Shown here piece by piece: positions 1 through 12,278 of a stretch of DNA of 64,000 bases (position 1 is the first letter of the stretch; each line of letters starts with the position of its first letter). Source of the DNA: Aplysia californica (taxonomy: Eukaryota; Mollusca; Gastropoda; Aplysiida; Aplysiidae); the NCBI RefSeq assembly GCF_000002075.1, contig NW_004797354.1, forward strand, positions 443,705 through 507,704, given 5' to 3'. Under the pieces are notes generated by a model. The model saw nothing but the letters and a program-made list of their open reading frames with translations. It ran no database searches and was not told the DNA's origin. A program made the position numbers and the translations under genes.

Positions 1-29
1 ATGTGTGTGTGTGTGTGTGTGTGTGTGTA
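1..29. repeat. (GT)n microsatellite
   Basis: A run of TG dinucleotides opens the window. It lies downstream of the last visible TCP1 exon and has no coding potential. Confidence 0.95.
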
Positions 30-253
30 GCAAAAGTAGCCCATGGTCAATCAGCCACATATTTAGTTCAGTTTCTTTTGAGTTTATGAGAGGCACATTT
101 ATACTGTAACATTTATTTAGAGATGGGGAAAAGGTAAGACCAACAGACAGAAACAACCGACGGAAAGAAGTATGACTCACCACTGGCAGGTTCCACTTCC
201 CTCCACCTACACAAATCAGACATAATCGCTTTTGTCTATCAACATTTTTTTAA

Positions 254-407
254 AAGTAAGTTTTACGGCACTTGCAACACACTAAGGTCATATATTATAT
301 ATATAACAAATGGATAACAAACACAAAAAAAGGAGCGGGTATAAGGACGATAGATGTTTGATAGGAAAGAAGGAGCAAACAGCACTAGAGCACCCGCCAG
401 ACAACCA
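254..407 (-). repeat. SINE-like family A, minus-strand copy
   Basis: Read on the minus strand, this has the family order: the start block GGCGGGTGCTCTGG (degraded here), a pyrimidine-rich middle, TTTGTGTTTGTTA, and the 3' end TTGCAAGTGCCGTAAAA. The left arm of the 3' hairpin has been lost in an AT-rich stretch. It sits between the last visible TCP1 exon and the window edge. Confidence 0.75.
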
Positions 408-656
408 TAGACACAATCAGAGTATAACTGTTGGGACGAGGGTATTCCCACAACAGGACATTCCCACACTGACCACTCATATGAGGCACTGTCTCATCCA
501 TCTCGTCCAGACCTGTAACCGCCAAACATTTCAACTCCACATATGAGCACTAATTCCAACATGCGTAATCTTCTTTTAGAAAATGTAGAAGAAATATATA
601 CAGACTTTACTTGCTTAGTTTGCCAGGGAAGAGTAGGAAAAAAAAAGTCGACTCAC

Positions 657-3600
657 CGCCAGTGGCCTTGGCAATGCGTTTCAGATCAGCCTTTTTGCAG
701 CGTCGGACAGCTATAGCGCCGGCCTCCACAAAATACTTTAGGCACAGGTCATCAATGCCTCCGGTAGTCAGGATAACATTGGCTCCTGCGTTGACGATCT
801 TCTCGATACGTTCTTTGGTGATGTCAGACTCTCTGCCGTGTCAACAAAAAAGTACATGAGTATTGAGGAAAGTGGAAAATATATCAACGCAGCAAAACTT
901 GACAGAATGGGCTTCTCCACGATAAAAAATCTTTTTTTTTTTTTGGTTTGAGAGAAGAGAAACACTTCCAGTGACTTCCACAAAACAGCTTTCATTTATT
1001 GCAGGAAAAAATTAAAGACAGGTAGACTAAAAAAACAAAAACACAAACACACCAAAAAAAAGGGGGGGGGGGGGAGAGTGTAATGTGTAAGCAGCCATCC
1101 ACCTACCCACTTTAAATTTAAATATTAAAATATCAGACAAATGTAGACACAACCTACTCATCACTACTGAATCAACAAACAAAAACAAACAAGTTGTAAA
1201 CATTACTGCTTTGATGTAAACATTACTGCTTTGATAGTTCAACACTTTAGCGGTCAACCAAACAAAATCTTTTGGGAAATCACATGCTATGTCGGCATAG
1301 TCATCGAAAGCAAAGCAGGCTACTAGAACCAGTCACTTTACAATAAACAGTGCCCTATTTTGCTGTTCCCCAGTGTATATACTGTCCAAGAGATGGTGGC
1401 TCTGGACAGCAAGTTGAATGGGGTTACTGAGTCTTGCCAAAATTTCTCACTTTGTTTGTTTCTTCACCTTCTTTTTCTTCCAACTATAGTTTCCATCTCG
1501 ATCTTAATAACGGAATAGCGGATCAGGATCAAAATACCAGAAAAACCTGAAGAAAGCGGAAAAGTGGCATCCCTGTTTAATGTTAATATAAGGAGCAGCA
1601 TGGTGACACCACAATGGTCATGTAGTGAGAGAAAATAGGAAGACTGAAAGATAGTCTTTAGTTTTAGTACATGTTTTAAGGCACTTGCAACACAAGGTCA
1701 TTTAAGTGCCGAAGAATAGAGGTGTTACAAGAGAGTAAAGTACATGAAAGAGGAAGAGAGATAAGGATGATAGATGTTTGAAAGGAAAGAAGGAGCAAAC
1801 CACACCAGAGCACCCGCCAACTATCCACAGACAGAAAGAGAGTAAAGAAGTAGCACCCGCCAGTGCACTTCCAACATCGAACAACAGCAGATGTAGACAC
1901 AGTCATCACAGTCATGTGACGGGCTCCCAACCCAGAGATGGAGGCCCCACCAACTAACCATCAGACAAATGTAGACACAACTTACTCATCACTATTGAAT
2001 AAACAAACAAAAACAAACAAGTTGTAAACATTACTGCTTTGATAGTTCAACACTTTAGCGGTCAACCAAACAAAATCTTTTGGGAAATCACATGCTATGT
2101 CGGCATAGTCATCAAAAGCAAAGCAGGCTACTAGAACCAGCCACTTTACAATAAACAGTGCCCTATTTTCCTGTTCCCCAGTGTATATACTGTCCAAGAG
2201 ATGGTGGCTCTGGACAGCAAGTTGAATGGGGCTACTGAGTCTTGCCAAAATTTCTCACTTTGCTTGTTTCTTCACCTTCTTTTTTTTTCTTCCAACTATA
2301 GATTCTATCTCGATCTTAATAACTGAATAGCGGATCAGGATCAAAATACCAGAAATACCGGAAAAAAGCGGAAAAGTGGCATCCCTCTGGTCCCTGTATA
2401 ATGTAGGAGCAGCATGGTTTAGTTTTCAGTTTTAGTAGAGATTTTACGGCGCTCGCAACTGCATAAGGTCATATGAGCGTCAGAAGATTACGGTGTTACA
2501 AGAGAGCAACAAACATAAAAAAGGAGGGGGAGAAAAGGCCGATAGATGTTTGAAAGGAAAGAAAGAGCAAACCACACTGGAACACCCACCAACTATCCAC
2601 AGACAGAAAGACAGAGTAAAGAAGTAGCACCCGCCAGTGCACTTCCAACATCAAACAACAGCAGATGTAGACACAGTCATTACAGTCACGTGACGGGCTC
2701 CCAACCCAGAGATGGAGGCCCCACCAACTAACCATCAGACAAATGTAGACACAACTTACTCATCACTATTGAATTAACAAACAAAAACAAACAAGTTGTA
2801 AACATTATGGCTTTGATAGTTCAACACTTTAGCGGTCAACCAAACAAAATCTTTTGGGAAATCACATGCTATGTCGGCATAGTCATCAAAAGCAAAGCAG
2901 GCTACTAGAACCAGCCACTTTACAATAAACAGTGCCCTATTTTCCTGTTCCCCAGTGTATATACTGTCCAAGTGATGGTGGCTCTGGACAGCAAGTTGAA
3001 TGGGGTTACTGAGTCTTGCCAAAATTTCTCACTTTGCTTGTTTCTTCACCTTCTTTTTTTTTCTTCCAACTATAGATTCTATCTCGATCTTAATAACGGA
3101 ATAGCGGATCAGGATCAAAATACCAGAAATACCGGAAAAAAGCGGAAAAGTGGCATCCCTCAGGTCCCTGTATAATGTAGGAGCAGCATGGTTTAGTTTT
3201 CAGTTTTAGTAGAGATTTTACGGCGCTCGCAACTGCATAAGGTCATATGAGTGTCCGAAGATTACGGTGTTGCAAGAGAGCAACAAACATAAAAAAGAAG
3301 GAGGGGGAGATAAGGCCGATAGATGTTTGATAGGAAAGAAGGAGCTAACCACACCAGAGCACCCGCCAACCACCCACAGACTGAAGGACAGAAACACAAG
3401 AGAGTAAAGAAGTAGCACCCGCCAGTGCACTTCCAACATCAAACAACAGCAGATGTAGACACAGTCATCACAGTCAGGTGACGGGCTCCCAACCCAGAGA
3501 TGGAGGCCCCACCAACTAACCATCAGACAAATGTAGACACGACCTACTCATCACTATTGAATCAACAAACAAAAACAAACAAGTTGAATGGGGTTACTGA

Positions 3601-6600
3601 GTCTTGCCAAAATTTCTCACTTCACTTGTTTCTTCACCTTCTTTTACCAATAACATCAAGCTGTGAGATGCTATCTTATCACAAAAATGATCTTGGTGAC
3701 ATCTTCAGCCTAAACAGTGAATGTTCTCAATACCCAGATTTGCCTACCGCATGGCAGAGATCTAGAAACGTTGACTAAATGAACTTTACACATTAAGTGA
3801 AGGAGAGCCGATCCTTCCATTGTGCAACAATACATAACACACACACATTAAATTTTTTTAAAACCACAACAGAAAAATGAACAAAGAAAGAAAGAAACAA
3901 AGTGCAAAACTGCTACACAAACTTGTAAAATGACAAGTCTGATGGCTTCACTTCACAAGGGTTTGTGCGTTTCCCGTTTCCTGTTGAAAGATCCTACTAC
4001 ATTCTAGAAGGGGTGATAATAATATATTCAATGCTTTTGTTCAGCCTTTAATACTTTGCCATCATATTTTGGGGAAAATCCAAAGAAACTGAGTGATAAA
4101 CATTGCCAATTGGCGAGATGAGGTGGCAAAGTGTTAATGTACATATAAAGAACAGCATGTTGACCCCACAATGGTCAAGTAGTAATTGAAAAAAAAAAAA
4201 GGCAGACTGATACAAACATCGGAGAGTAAAGAGGTAGAGTTGGCAACTGCATTTCATCAATCAAAGATAACAACAGATGTAGACACAGTCATGTGACAGG
4301 CCACCAATCCAGAGATGGAGGCCCCAACAACTAACCAGTGTCTATGCTGTGCCCCACTGTATATACTAGCACAACAAGCAGTAGTTGGCCAGCAAGTTGA
4401 ATGGGGGTATATATATATGTCTTGCAAAGAGGACAGATCGCATAAAAAACACATACAATATAACACGGATGGGTCTAACACAGAAGACTCATGCATCCTG
4501 CACCTGCGGTCCCATTCCCCCCCCCCCTCTTCTTTATCTTCGTAAGATATCCCTCGAACTACAGAGGCCGGTCCCAACGAATTCGAGCTATCCATATTAC
4601 ACTGTACACCAATAAGCTTCTTTGGTTGCCATTGATTGAGGTGCCATGCACTGCTACACACAGAGAACAAACCGAGATACAAAATGGAGCATCAAGTTCT
4701 CCAGAAAGACACAGAGCTTGGAGAAAATCATCTTAAATAAAGAAAACCTAGATTGGTATGTTGAACTTCCACACACAGCCCTGCCTACCCATCCATGGCC
4801 AAAAACAGGAGTTTTCCACACAATCCTCCAAAAAATTTGAATTTTCGGATAAAAAAATCAAAAGAGTCCTCAGAATTCCGGTAGAATTAGATTACATGAC
4901 AAATCAATAGTGGCAACTTTAAAAAATCAGTAGTTTTAGGCCATTTACGACAAGTCCGCAAATTTTGTAAACAAAAGCAATTTAAAATGAGTATTTTCAT
5001 GTCATTTACAATAAGTTGTGTCTGATGCTGACCAAAGGAAATGGAACAAAAAAAAACAAAAACAAACCCAAATACCCCCCCCCCCCCCCGCCCCCAAACT
5101 ACTGAAGACAGATTAGGGCAAGTGAGTCAGAGGACCTACCAACCACAGGCAAATAACATTCACGACATTGACACATTTCCACAGGAAGCCGAGTAGAACA
5201 AAAGTAACACGAGCAGACCACACCAGGAGCACCCATCAACCAGCCACAGGAAGCCTTCCTTACCTCTGTCTCATGAGGTCAAGCTGTACAGGGTCTTCTA
5301 TCAGGATCTGGACACCCAACTTCATTTTGGTTTTCTGCAGACTGAAGTCAAGACAGGCAATCTTTGCATTTGTGATCGCCTTGGGCATGGCTGTAGACAA
5401 AGAAAAATCAATTGCAGAATTGCAATTTTCACACAAAGTCAAAGCAGCAAATGAGCACACAAAAAGAAAAAAAAAGTCAATCCCCAAACAACACATAAAC
5501 TGATCACCAACACCCTTTTAACTATTCATTGAAAAAAATTTAAACACAACACTGACCTAGAGGCTGGAGTAAAAAAAACAAAAAACCCAAAAATATCAAT
5601 CTAAACAAGTTTTGCCTGTTCTGATTCCCATTTTTAAAAAGTCAGAGAATAAGGATGAGTAATAACAACTTTACTTTTCCGATCCAGCGGCGAGTAATAA
5701 CAAGCAACCCATTGCAATATCATGTGCAATTGAATCAACTATCTCAACCATTGCCAACTAGCATCTGTGGTGCAACGTTTCAATGCTACAAAACCACACA
5801 AAGAAGACGCGAGTTTAATTGGTCGCTTTTCAGGACAAGCGGGCTAACCTAGTTTTCGGGGGGCTTCCAGAAATCTTGACCAACACCAAAAGTGGGCATT
5901 GCCCTATCTCCTTTGGTTTCATTGGGGTGTATATTTGTTTGGTTATAGAGAAAATTCTCATCGTCTTTTAACGAAACTGAACAAGGGGCAAAAACTTTTC
6001 CTTCCATTTTCTCAAAACAGCATTTTTCAGGATAGCCCCCTTGCGTTTAAAAGCGACCAACTCCTGTACAGGGAAATATATTTTCAGAAGGCCACCAAAC
6101 CTCACGCGTGTCCCTCCTCCCCATACAGTACAAGAAAACTACCTTGTGAGGCGACGGTGCAGTTGAGGGCGTAGCCTTGAACAAGGACACTCTCCCTGGA
6201 GCTGCGCCCGTGAGCCTTCAGCACGTTCACAGCTTTGACGGGATAGCGGTAGCCTCCCTTGCCGTCAGGCGTCTTGACAGCGTTCGCAGCATCCACCACC
6301 ATGTTGGCAAAGAAGTTGGAGTCACTTAAGCTGCGTCAAGGTCTCACCACATTTGACAATCGGAACTTATAAAATGACAAGAGTTTGAAAGCTCCATCCT
6401 GGAACTGTACAAACACTTGGTAGTCCAATTTCAACAGAGGAATAAACATCCCATGTTTAACACAACTTGTTCCCTTTTAATTTTTGTTTTAGTAGACCTT
6501 TTCTAATCTAATGCAGCTCTGAAAAGAGTAGACTTGATTCTGAACATGTGACCTCAGGGAGCCACATTGGTAAGCCAAGTTATTCATATCAACTTCTAAA

Positions 6601-9600
6601 CAAAACAAGAATGTGGATGCAGTCATGAAACAGAAATACCAGAGAGAAAAGAAGTAGCACATGCCACAGCATTTCATCAATCAAAGACAACAGCAGATGT
6701 AGACACAGTCATGTGACAGGCCACCAATCCAGAGATGGAGACCCCAACAACTAACCCGTGTCTATGCTGTGCCCCACTGTATATACTAGCACAACAAGCA
6801 GTAGTTGGCCAGCAAGTTGAATGGGGTGAGTTGTGAAAAGATTATGTACCAAATGTGTGTAGTCTCTTCACAAAGTCATCTTTAAAATGGTTTTCCTTGT
6901 TCTATTTCGTTTCAGACAAACTGTTCAGACCAAATCTCTGAAAGAAATAAAGCTGGCAATTCCGACCTTCTTGAAACGATTACACAGAAAGGATACGGTC
7001 CAATAATCTTGCTGGACATGCTGGTCTTTGCAGCGTTGACAATACAGTCTCTGCCCAGGTCGTCCACGGAGATAGTCAGGTGCTCCTGAATATACTTCAC
7101 AGCCTCCCTGATGGACAAATACACAGAACATTATTGGTAAATTATGTCAGATAAGGGATAACAGCATCCATCCAACCGAGACATCACTGAACAAACCCTG
7201 ATGGACAGACACAAATACACAGAACATTATTGGTAAATTATGTCAGATAACGGACAAGAGCATCCATCCAACAGAGACATCACCTTCAGTAACTAGATGA
7301 TATAACTATGTCAAATGAGGAAAAGCAAAATAAAACCCCATTTGGGGGAAATTAAAAAATCAAAAAATCAAACCAGACACAGAACTACAACCTAAATCAA
7401 AGGGTTTAGAAACTGAATGGATCATACATTGCCCCCCCCAAAAAAAAACAACAACAAACAAACAAAAAAACAAACACTTCTAATGTAAATTGGAATGAGC
7501 ATGCATCTTGCAAGCTACACAGAACCAATGTTACCAACTCCACTCCCACTCACTTGCATGCCAGCCTGTATCCACTGATGATGGAAGTCGGGTGAATCTT
7601 GCACTTGACCAGTTCATCAGCATTCTTCAGAAGCTCTGCAGCAATGATCACCTAAAAGATAATGGCAAAGTTTGCACTTCAAAGAGCAGTTTGTTTGCTT
7701 TGAAAGGAGAAGCCCATTGTTGTATTTACAAGTGTCAGACTTTCGCAGTCCATACAATTCTAGCATTGATCAAGTAATGCCCCCCCCCCCCCCCCCCCCA
7801 AAAAAAACAAACCCAACAACACAGGGTCCCCTTAAACACATTTCTATAAACTTACAGGACTAAAACCAAGAAGAAACAATCACATCTCATTCCATTAAAA
7901 TGACGGCTACAAAACTACATAAATTTCATTCAGGCTTGCCAACCTTTTCAATACCCAATTTGGGACACATAATTTTGTAACATTAGATACTGTAACAACA
8001 AACAAAATTACATCAAATGGGTCTGGCTTTCGTGTAGTGAATGTAATATGGCTCTCAAATTCTCGACTGCTGAATCCAGGACAATACCGGGAAATTCAGG
8101 ATAGGTGACAAGCCTGTATATACGAGAAATAAAATTTTCTGAAACCGTCAACACTTCCTACTTTCTTCAAATTTCAGGGTTGTTTTGGTTTTTATGGCAC
8201 ACATGCAATACAGAGACGTCATGTAAGTGCCAAAAGAGGTCTTACTTGAAAGTGACATTCAAAGGAAAGGTAGAGGAGAGGTAAGGAAGATAAATGTCTG
8301 ACAGAAAAGAAGAAACAAACCACACCAAAGCACCCATCAACCATCCACATGGAACTTCAGGGGGGAAAAAAAAGAGCATCTAGGTACGATACGGCTCAAA
8401 GTGTAACACACCCCCTTGCACTATTCACTCACCACGCTGGTGGTGCCGTCGCCGACTTCTTGATCTTGTAGATCGGCCAACTCCACCAGGACCTTTGCTG
8501 CAGGGTGCTCTACCTCCAACAACTTCAGGATGGTGGCTCCGTCATTTGTGATTGTAACATCCTGAACAAACAAAAAAAAAGTTTTAAATTAAACAGAACT
8601 TCAGTGTACAACTGCAAAGCATCTTGAACTGAAAAAAAATATATAAATGGATGAAACTTAGCAGCTCATCAGATGAAAGGTCAAACTTACAACTTGCAAG
8701 CTTAATGTCAACAGATCTTTAGTACCAAAGAAATAGCTATGGTCGGGTGATTGTTTTTGTTTTCATAAACTAAGTGGAGCTGCTGCTGTTGTGTTGTCAA
8801 TCTGGCGGGCACTTCAATTTCTTCTTACTTTAACACTGTACAATTTCAAATCCCTTTCCGTGATACATTTCATGTACTAAATACTACCACCCAACCAGCA
8901 ATAAAAGAGAGCCGGAAACTGTCAGAAACAAGAGCTTGCTAGCCTACTCACAGGTCGGCATGTGACTGGCTACCTAATAATACAAAGGAGTCGTAATTTT
9001 GTGGTTAGGCTACTGAATAATAAGGTTGAGGGTTGGCGTGCAGAGAAAGCATTTGATTGCCTTCTGTGTGAAAGTTGTATACAATACTATAGATTCGGTA
9101 CCTTTTAACCTCGGCTCAATTGTAATGTTTGAACGTGCCTCACAAACCTGTGCCCCTATGTCGATAGAAGTTCATTCTGTTCATGCGAAGCTGTTTAATT
9201 AAATAAATTTTCAAGCAAATATTGGTCTTGAAGAAAAATTAATTGCAGAGAACTAGATTCTAAGACCCAGGGAAATTATGGTGGCTGTGTGCAAAAACTA
9301 AGAGGAGCAGCTGCGTATTGAGAACTAGATTCTACACTAAAAATAGCATTAAGTTGCCAAGTTTCATTCATGATATAGTTTTAATTTATTCCTGATTGAT
9401 GAGTAGTTTTCTCTTAAAATACACCTGGAAAGCCCACTCACTTTTGGGCAATATTTTCCAATATAGACACAAACATATTCAATTACCGTAATACGTTACT
9501 ACCAAAAGCATCTATAACTTGAAAAAATAATTTTTTTTAATTTATTATCATTGGGTTTAAAAAAGGCAAAAATCCTCAGTGCTCAGAGTACAAAGACTTT

Positions 9601-9972
9601 TTCAAATTATTTGAAGGAATTTCAAAGAACATATAATCTTTCATCGTCACTGCAGAGATTATGAGTTCTCTAACAACAGCAATGAAAGTTTTTATTCATA
9701 AATATTCTTTTGTCTGGTGAGAAAAGGCAGAGAATGACAAATAGAGAATTTTCAATGGCAATTCATGAGAGGTGGGAGGTCAGACCATCTAAAGAGCAAG
9801 TCTGCAAAACCCTCCGAGACACCTGACGACAAAAACTACCACCCAACTTTGACTTACATCCTGCTGAGTAAATCAACATCACTTACCCCAATATCATCAA
9901 CCAGCATCTTGTCAAGTCCAACTGGACCGAGACTGCTTTTGACGATGTTGGAGATGGACATAGCCGCCAGAA
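657..9972 (-). CDS. TCP1: T-complex protein 1 subunit alpha (chaperonin CCT1), partial
   Basis: This is one of the eight subunits of the cytosolic CCT/TRiC ring, which folds actin, tubulin and other proteins using ATP. Seven minus-strand exons are visible, in coding order: 9887-9972, 8433-8561, 7554-7651, 6997-7107, 6143-6330, 5264-5390 and 657-832. All have GT donors and AG acceptors with matching phases, giving about 305 continuous residues of a family that is usually about 550. Seen motifs are [12 protein letters not shown], the nucleotide-site [12 protein letters not shown] and the catalytic-loop GDGTTSV (equatorial domain), then [23 protein letters not shown] and GYALNC, then [20 protein letters not shown] (apical domain) and [11 protein letters not shown] followed by [12 protein letters not shown]. 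These match animal CCT alpha rather than other CCT subunits. The exon holding the start codon is not visible and may lie near the gap at 10548. The C-terminal exons lie left of position 1. Introns carry tandem and dispersed repeats. Confidence 0.97.
1132..3640. repeat. Tandem array, unit about 780-830 bp, in a TCP1 intron
   Basis: The same long block recurs head to tail. The anchor ATCAGACAAATGTAGACAC occurs near 1132, 1960, 2734 and 3522, giving periods of about 828, 774 and 788 bp. Each unit holds a minus-strand family A SINE plus a block containing ACTTTAGCGGTCAACC, and the copies differ by small substitutions and indels. The first and last units are incomplete. All of it lies in the intron between the exons at 657-832 and 5264-5390. 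Confidence 0.9.
1661..1835 (-). repeat. SINE-like family A, minus-strand copy in tandem array
   Basis: On the minus strand the 3' end has GGCACTT and AAGTGCC as the two arms of an intact 7-bp stem, followed by the pyrimidine-rich body and the start block. Related copies occupy about 2431-2598 and 3208-3376 in the next array units. Confidence 0.85.
4249..4406. repeat. 158-bp intronic repeat, copy 1
   Basis: This block is nearly identical to 6669-6826, with the same length, same orientation and only a few substitutions. The two copies lie in different TCP1 introns. Its left half is also related to part of the 780-bp array unit (GATGTAGACACAGTCATGTG), so it appears to come from the same repeat family. 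Confidence 0.85.
6669..6826. repeat. 158-bp intronic repeat, copy 2
   Basis: Same sequence as 4249-4406. It lies in the TCP1 intron between the exons at 6143-6330 and 6997-7107, about 170 bp from the latter. Confidence 0.85.
7106..7285. repeat. 90-bp direct tandem duplication at a TCP1 acceptor
   Basis: Two units with a 90-bp period (7106-7195 and 7196-7285) share GAACATTATTGGTAAATTAT and the flanking sequence. The first unit includes the minus-strand splice acceptor of the exon at 6997-7107, so the duplication copied the polypyrimidine/acceptor region (CCATCAG read on the minus strand). The duplicate lies upstream in transcript order and could act as a decoy acceptor. Confidence 0.85.
8175..8352 (-). 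repeat. SINE-like family A, diverged minus-strand copy
   Basis: The order of blocks matches the family, but with many substitutions. The stem arms GGCAC and GTGCC remain complementary. It lies in the TCP1 intron just downstream, in transcript order, of the exon at 8433-8561. Confidence 0.7.
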
Positions 9973-10094
9973 CTGAAAGGAAAACAAGACAATGGCATTG
10001 TTCTTTTTGGTCTGGACCAGTCTTTCATAGATTTAGTTTCCACGATCAAGTGCCTACAAATAATTCTCAAGGGACCCATTTCTTTTCAGAATAG

Positions 10095-11150
10095 GCTGAC
10101 TATCACTAGTCCCCACTTACAATAATTTTTTTAATTTACTGTGCCCCCCCGATCCCAACACCTATAGTTTCCCAGAGATTCATTCATGATTGAATATAGC
10201 CAAATGACCCCTATCTTACAATATAATCCTAGTTTGGGTAACTCCTGCAACATGTAAAGTACAAGGAGAAATGATTTAATCGGAACAGGTTCCATTCATT
10301 TGTACCGCAACCTGCATGAACATGATGTTTCCCACCATATCTTTGGACAAGACAACTGAACTCAAGAGATTTGAGGGCTAAATTGTCATAATTTATCATT
10401 TATCATTTTTGCAGCAGAACATGTTCACAGTATATATGTGGCCACTAAAACCTTTGCAAATCAATTGTTTTCAAGTAAATATCAATTTTAATTAACAAAA
10501 CGTCAAATCATGGTGAAGTGCAGGGGGGCATGTCCCCCTACCCCCCCNNNNNNNNNNNNNNNNNNNNNNNNNNNNNNNNNNNNNNNNNNNNNNNNNNNNN
10601 NNNNNNNNNNNNNNNNNNNNNNNNNNNNNNNNNNNNNNNNNNNNNNNATTCCTGGTTCATGTTTCAAAGTCAAGGAAATATCTGTACTTCTAAATTCTTT
10701 CCAGCATTCATTTGACGCAACCTAACTTTACTGCCAAGGAAGCGTTTGCAAAAAGATCATTGTAAGTTTCTTATTTAGGTGTAGTCAAAGGAAAACATAA
10801 AATACATTGAATTGTGAAGAAGCAACCATGGGTAGAAGGAAAAAAAGAACTTTAAAAAGCTGGGACACATCAGTTCATTTGGAGACACACTCTATTATTA
10901 CATCCATTCATTCATCAGGTGCCTTGCCGACTGGCGTGGGCGATCATAGGCTTCCACTTCACTCTGTCTTGCGTTGCAGGGATGGTGTCTCTCAGTCATT
11001 CTTGCTGTACCCAACTATGTTGTCAATCTGTCCAGTATCTTTTCCCTCTGCCTCTCTTTCCATCAAACTTGCCTTTTACAAAGATCAATCGGGCGTACCG
11101 CTACAAAGATAGACATGCTTTTGGTTGTTGTTATGCGGTTTTTAAAAATT
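10095..11150. other. No gene recognised; assembly gap at 10548-10647
   Basis: This region lies upstream of the first visible TCP1 exon, where the missing start exon and promoter are expected. I could not find a minus-strand exon matching the CCT alpha N-terminus. A run of C abuts the 100-N gap. The 33 bp immediately after the gap (10648-10680) recur at about 14012-14044, so the gap probably hides part of a dispersed repeat. Confidence 0.6.
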
Positions 11151-11159
11151 AATGTCAAT

Positions 11160-11343
11160 GCTTTTCATTTGGGAAGCAGGCTTCGACTCTGCTTGTCAGG
11201 GCCAACTTAGATTGAGAGAAAACACAACGTCCCATCAGAAACACCGAGGTGCTCGATAAAAAAAAAATCTCCCTAAATAGGAATCTAACTCAGGACTTGT
11301 GCATTCGACGACTAGACACCAAACCACTACACCACAGACGCCG
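11160..11343 (-). repeat. tRNA-derived SINE (family B), minus strand
   Basis: The right end, read on the minus strand, looks like a tRNA-derived head with an A-box-like GTAGTGGTTTGG and a B-box-like GAGTTAGATTCC. It is followed by a body ending with the complement of GGGCCAAC and GCTTGTCAGG. The same arrangement occurs at 53830-53995 and 41735-41930. Copies are about 180 bp and old. Confidence 0.75.
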
Positions 11344-11630
11344 GTAAATCGAGATTCATAGACAAGTACATCATCATCACACAGTGCTGTATCTGCGACA
11401 GACACCGGCAATCATACTTCTCCATTTATTCCTTTGTTCAGACCTTCTCAAACAACCTACATTATTCTGATCTGTCCCTGTCACCTATCTGTTTCGGCTT
11501 TTCAAATAAGCTACTGTGGGTCTATCTCTACCTCGTTTGCCTTCAGTATTGCCAGTGACAGCTTGATGTTCATCTAAGTCTATTCAAGTGTGTTGAGATA
11601 AATAGTTAACGAACAGTAAACATCACAAAT

Positions 11631-11806
11631 GTGGGAGGTTGGCGGGTGCTCTGGTGTGGTTTGCTTCTTCTTTCATATGAAACATCTATTGTCCTTATCT
11701 CCCCTTCTTCTTTTTTATGCTTGTTACTCTCTTGTAACACCTCTAATCTTCTGGCGCTCAAATGACCTTATGTAGTTGCGAGCGCCGTAAAACCTCTACT
11801 AAAAAA
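11631..11806 (+). repeat. SINE-like family A, full-length copy with target duplication
   Basis: A 176-bp insertion begins GTGGGAGGTTGGCGGGTGC and ends with CCGTAAAACC plus an A-rich tail. It is flanked by a 12-bp direct repeat AAACATCACAAA at 11618-11629 and 11807-11818, the signature of retrotransposition. The 3' hairpin at 11753-11786 has arms GGCGCTC and GAGCGCC, the G/C-richer stem version. Confidence 0.92.
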
Positions 11807-12073
11807 AAACATCACAAAGGGTAGACGTAGCCTCACAAGCATAAAATGAGGGCAACAATAATACTAAACAAAAGTAAAGAAATAAAAGACATCGATCACA
11901 TCAGATCACACATCAACCTCCCACTGATAGATGCAGAAATAGAAAGTATTTCAAAGACAGAAAATAAGAAAGAAGAAAAAAAAAAGGCGGGAAGAGAAGT
12001 GGGTGAAAATGATGAAAGGTAATATTAAGAAAGGCGAAAAAGAACGGAAAGAAGTCGTGGTGGAGATAGGATC

Positions 12074-12138
12074 GTGAAGGAAGAAAGGAAGGAAGGAACG
12101 AAGGAAGGGAGGGGGGAAGGGAGGAAGGAAGGAAGGAG
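12074..12138. repeat. Polypurine (GGAA)n tract
   Basis: An imperfect run of GGAA and GGGA units lies about 140 bp beyond the 3' end of the GPCR coding region. Predicted pyrimidine-strand peptides over it are low-complexity artefacts. Confidence 0.9.
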
Positions 12139-12278
12139 CAGAGAATAGGTGAGAAAAGAACGGTGCATTGGGAGGGAAGAGAGTACATTCAAAAGGAGGA
12201 CATCTGACAAAATTCTTTCTGTCTTGGGTATAGCCTTGACATCCATCGTAAAAAGCCAATGCAAAAGGACACTTACAA

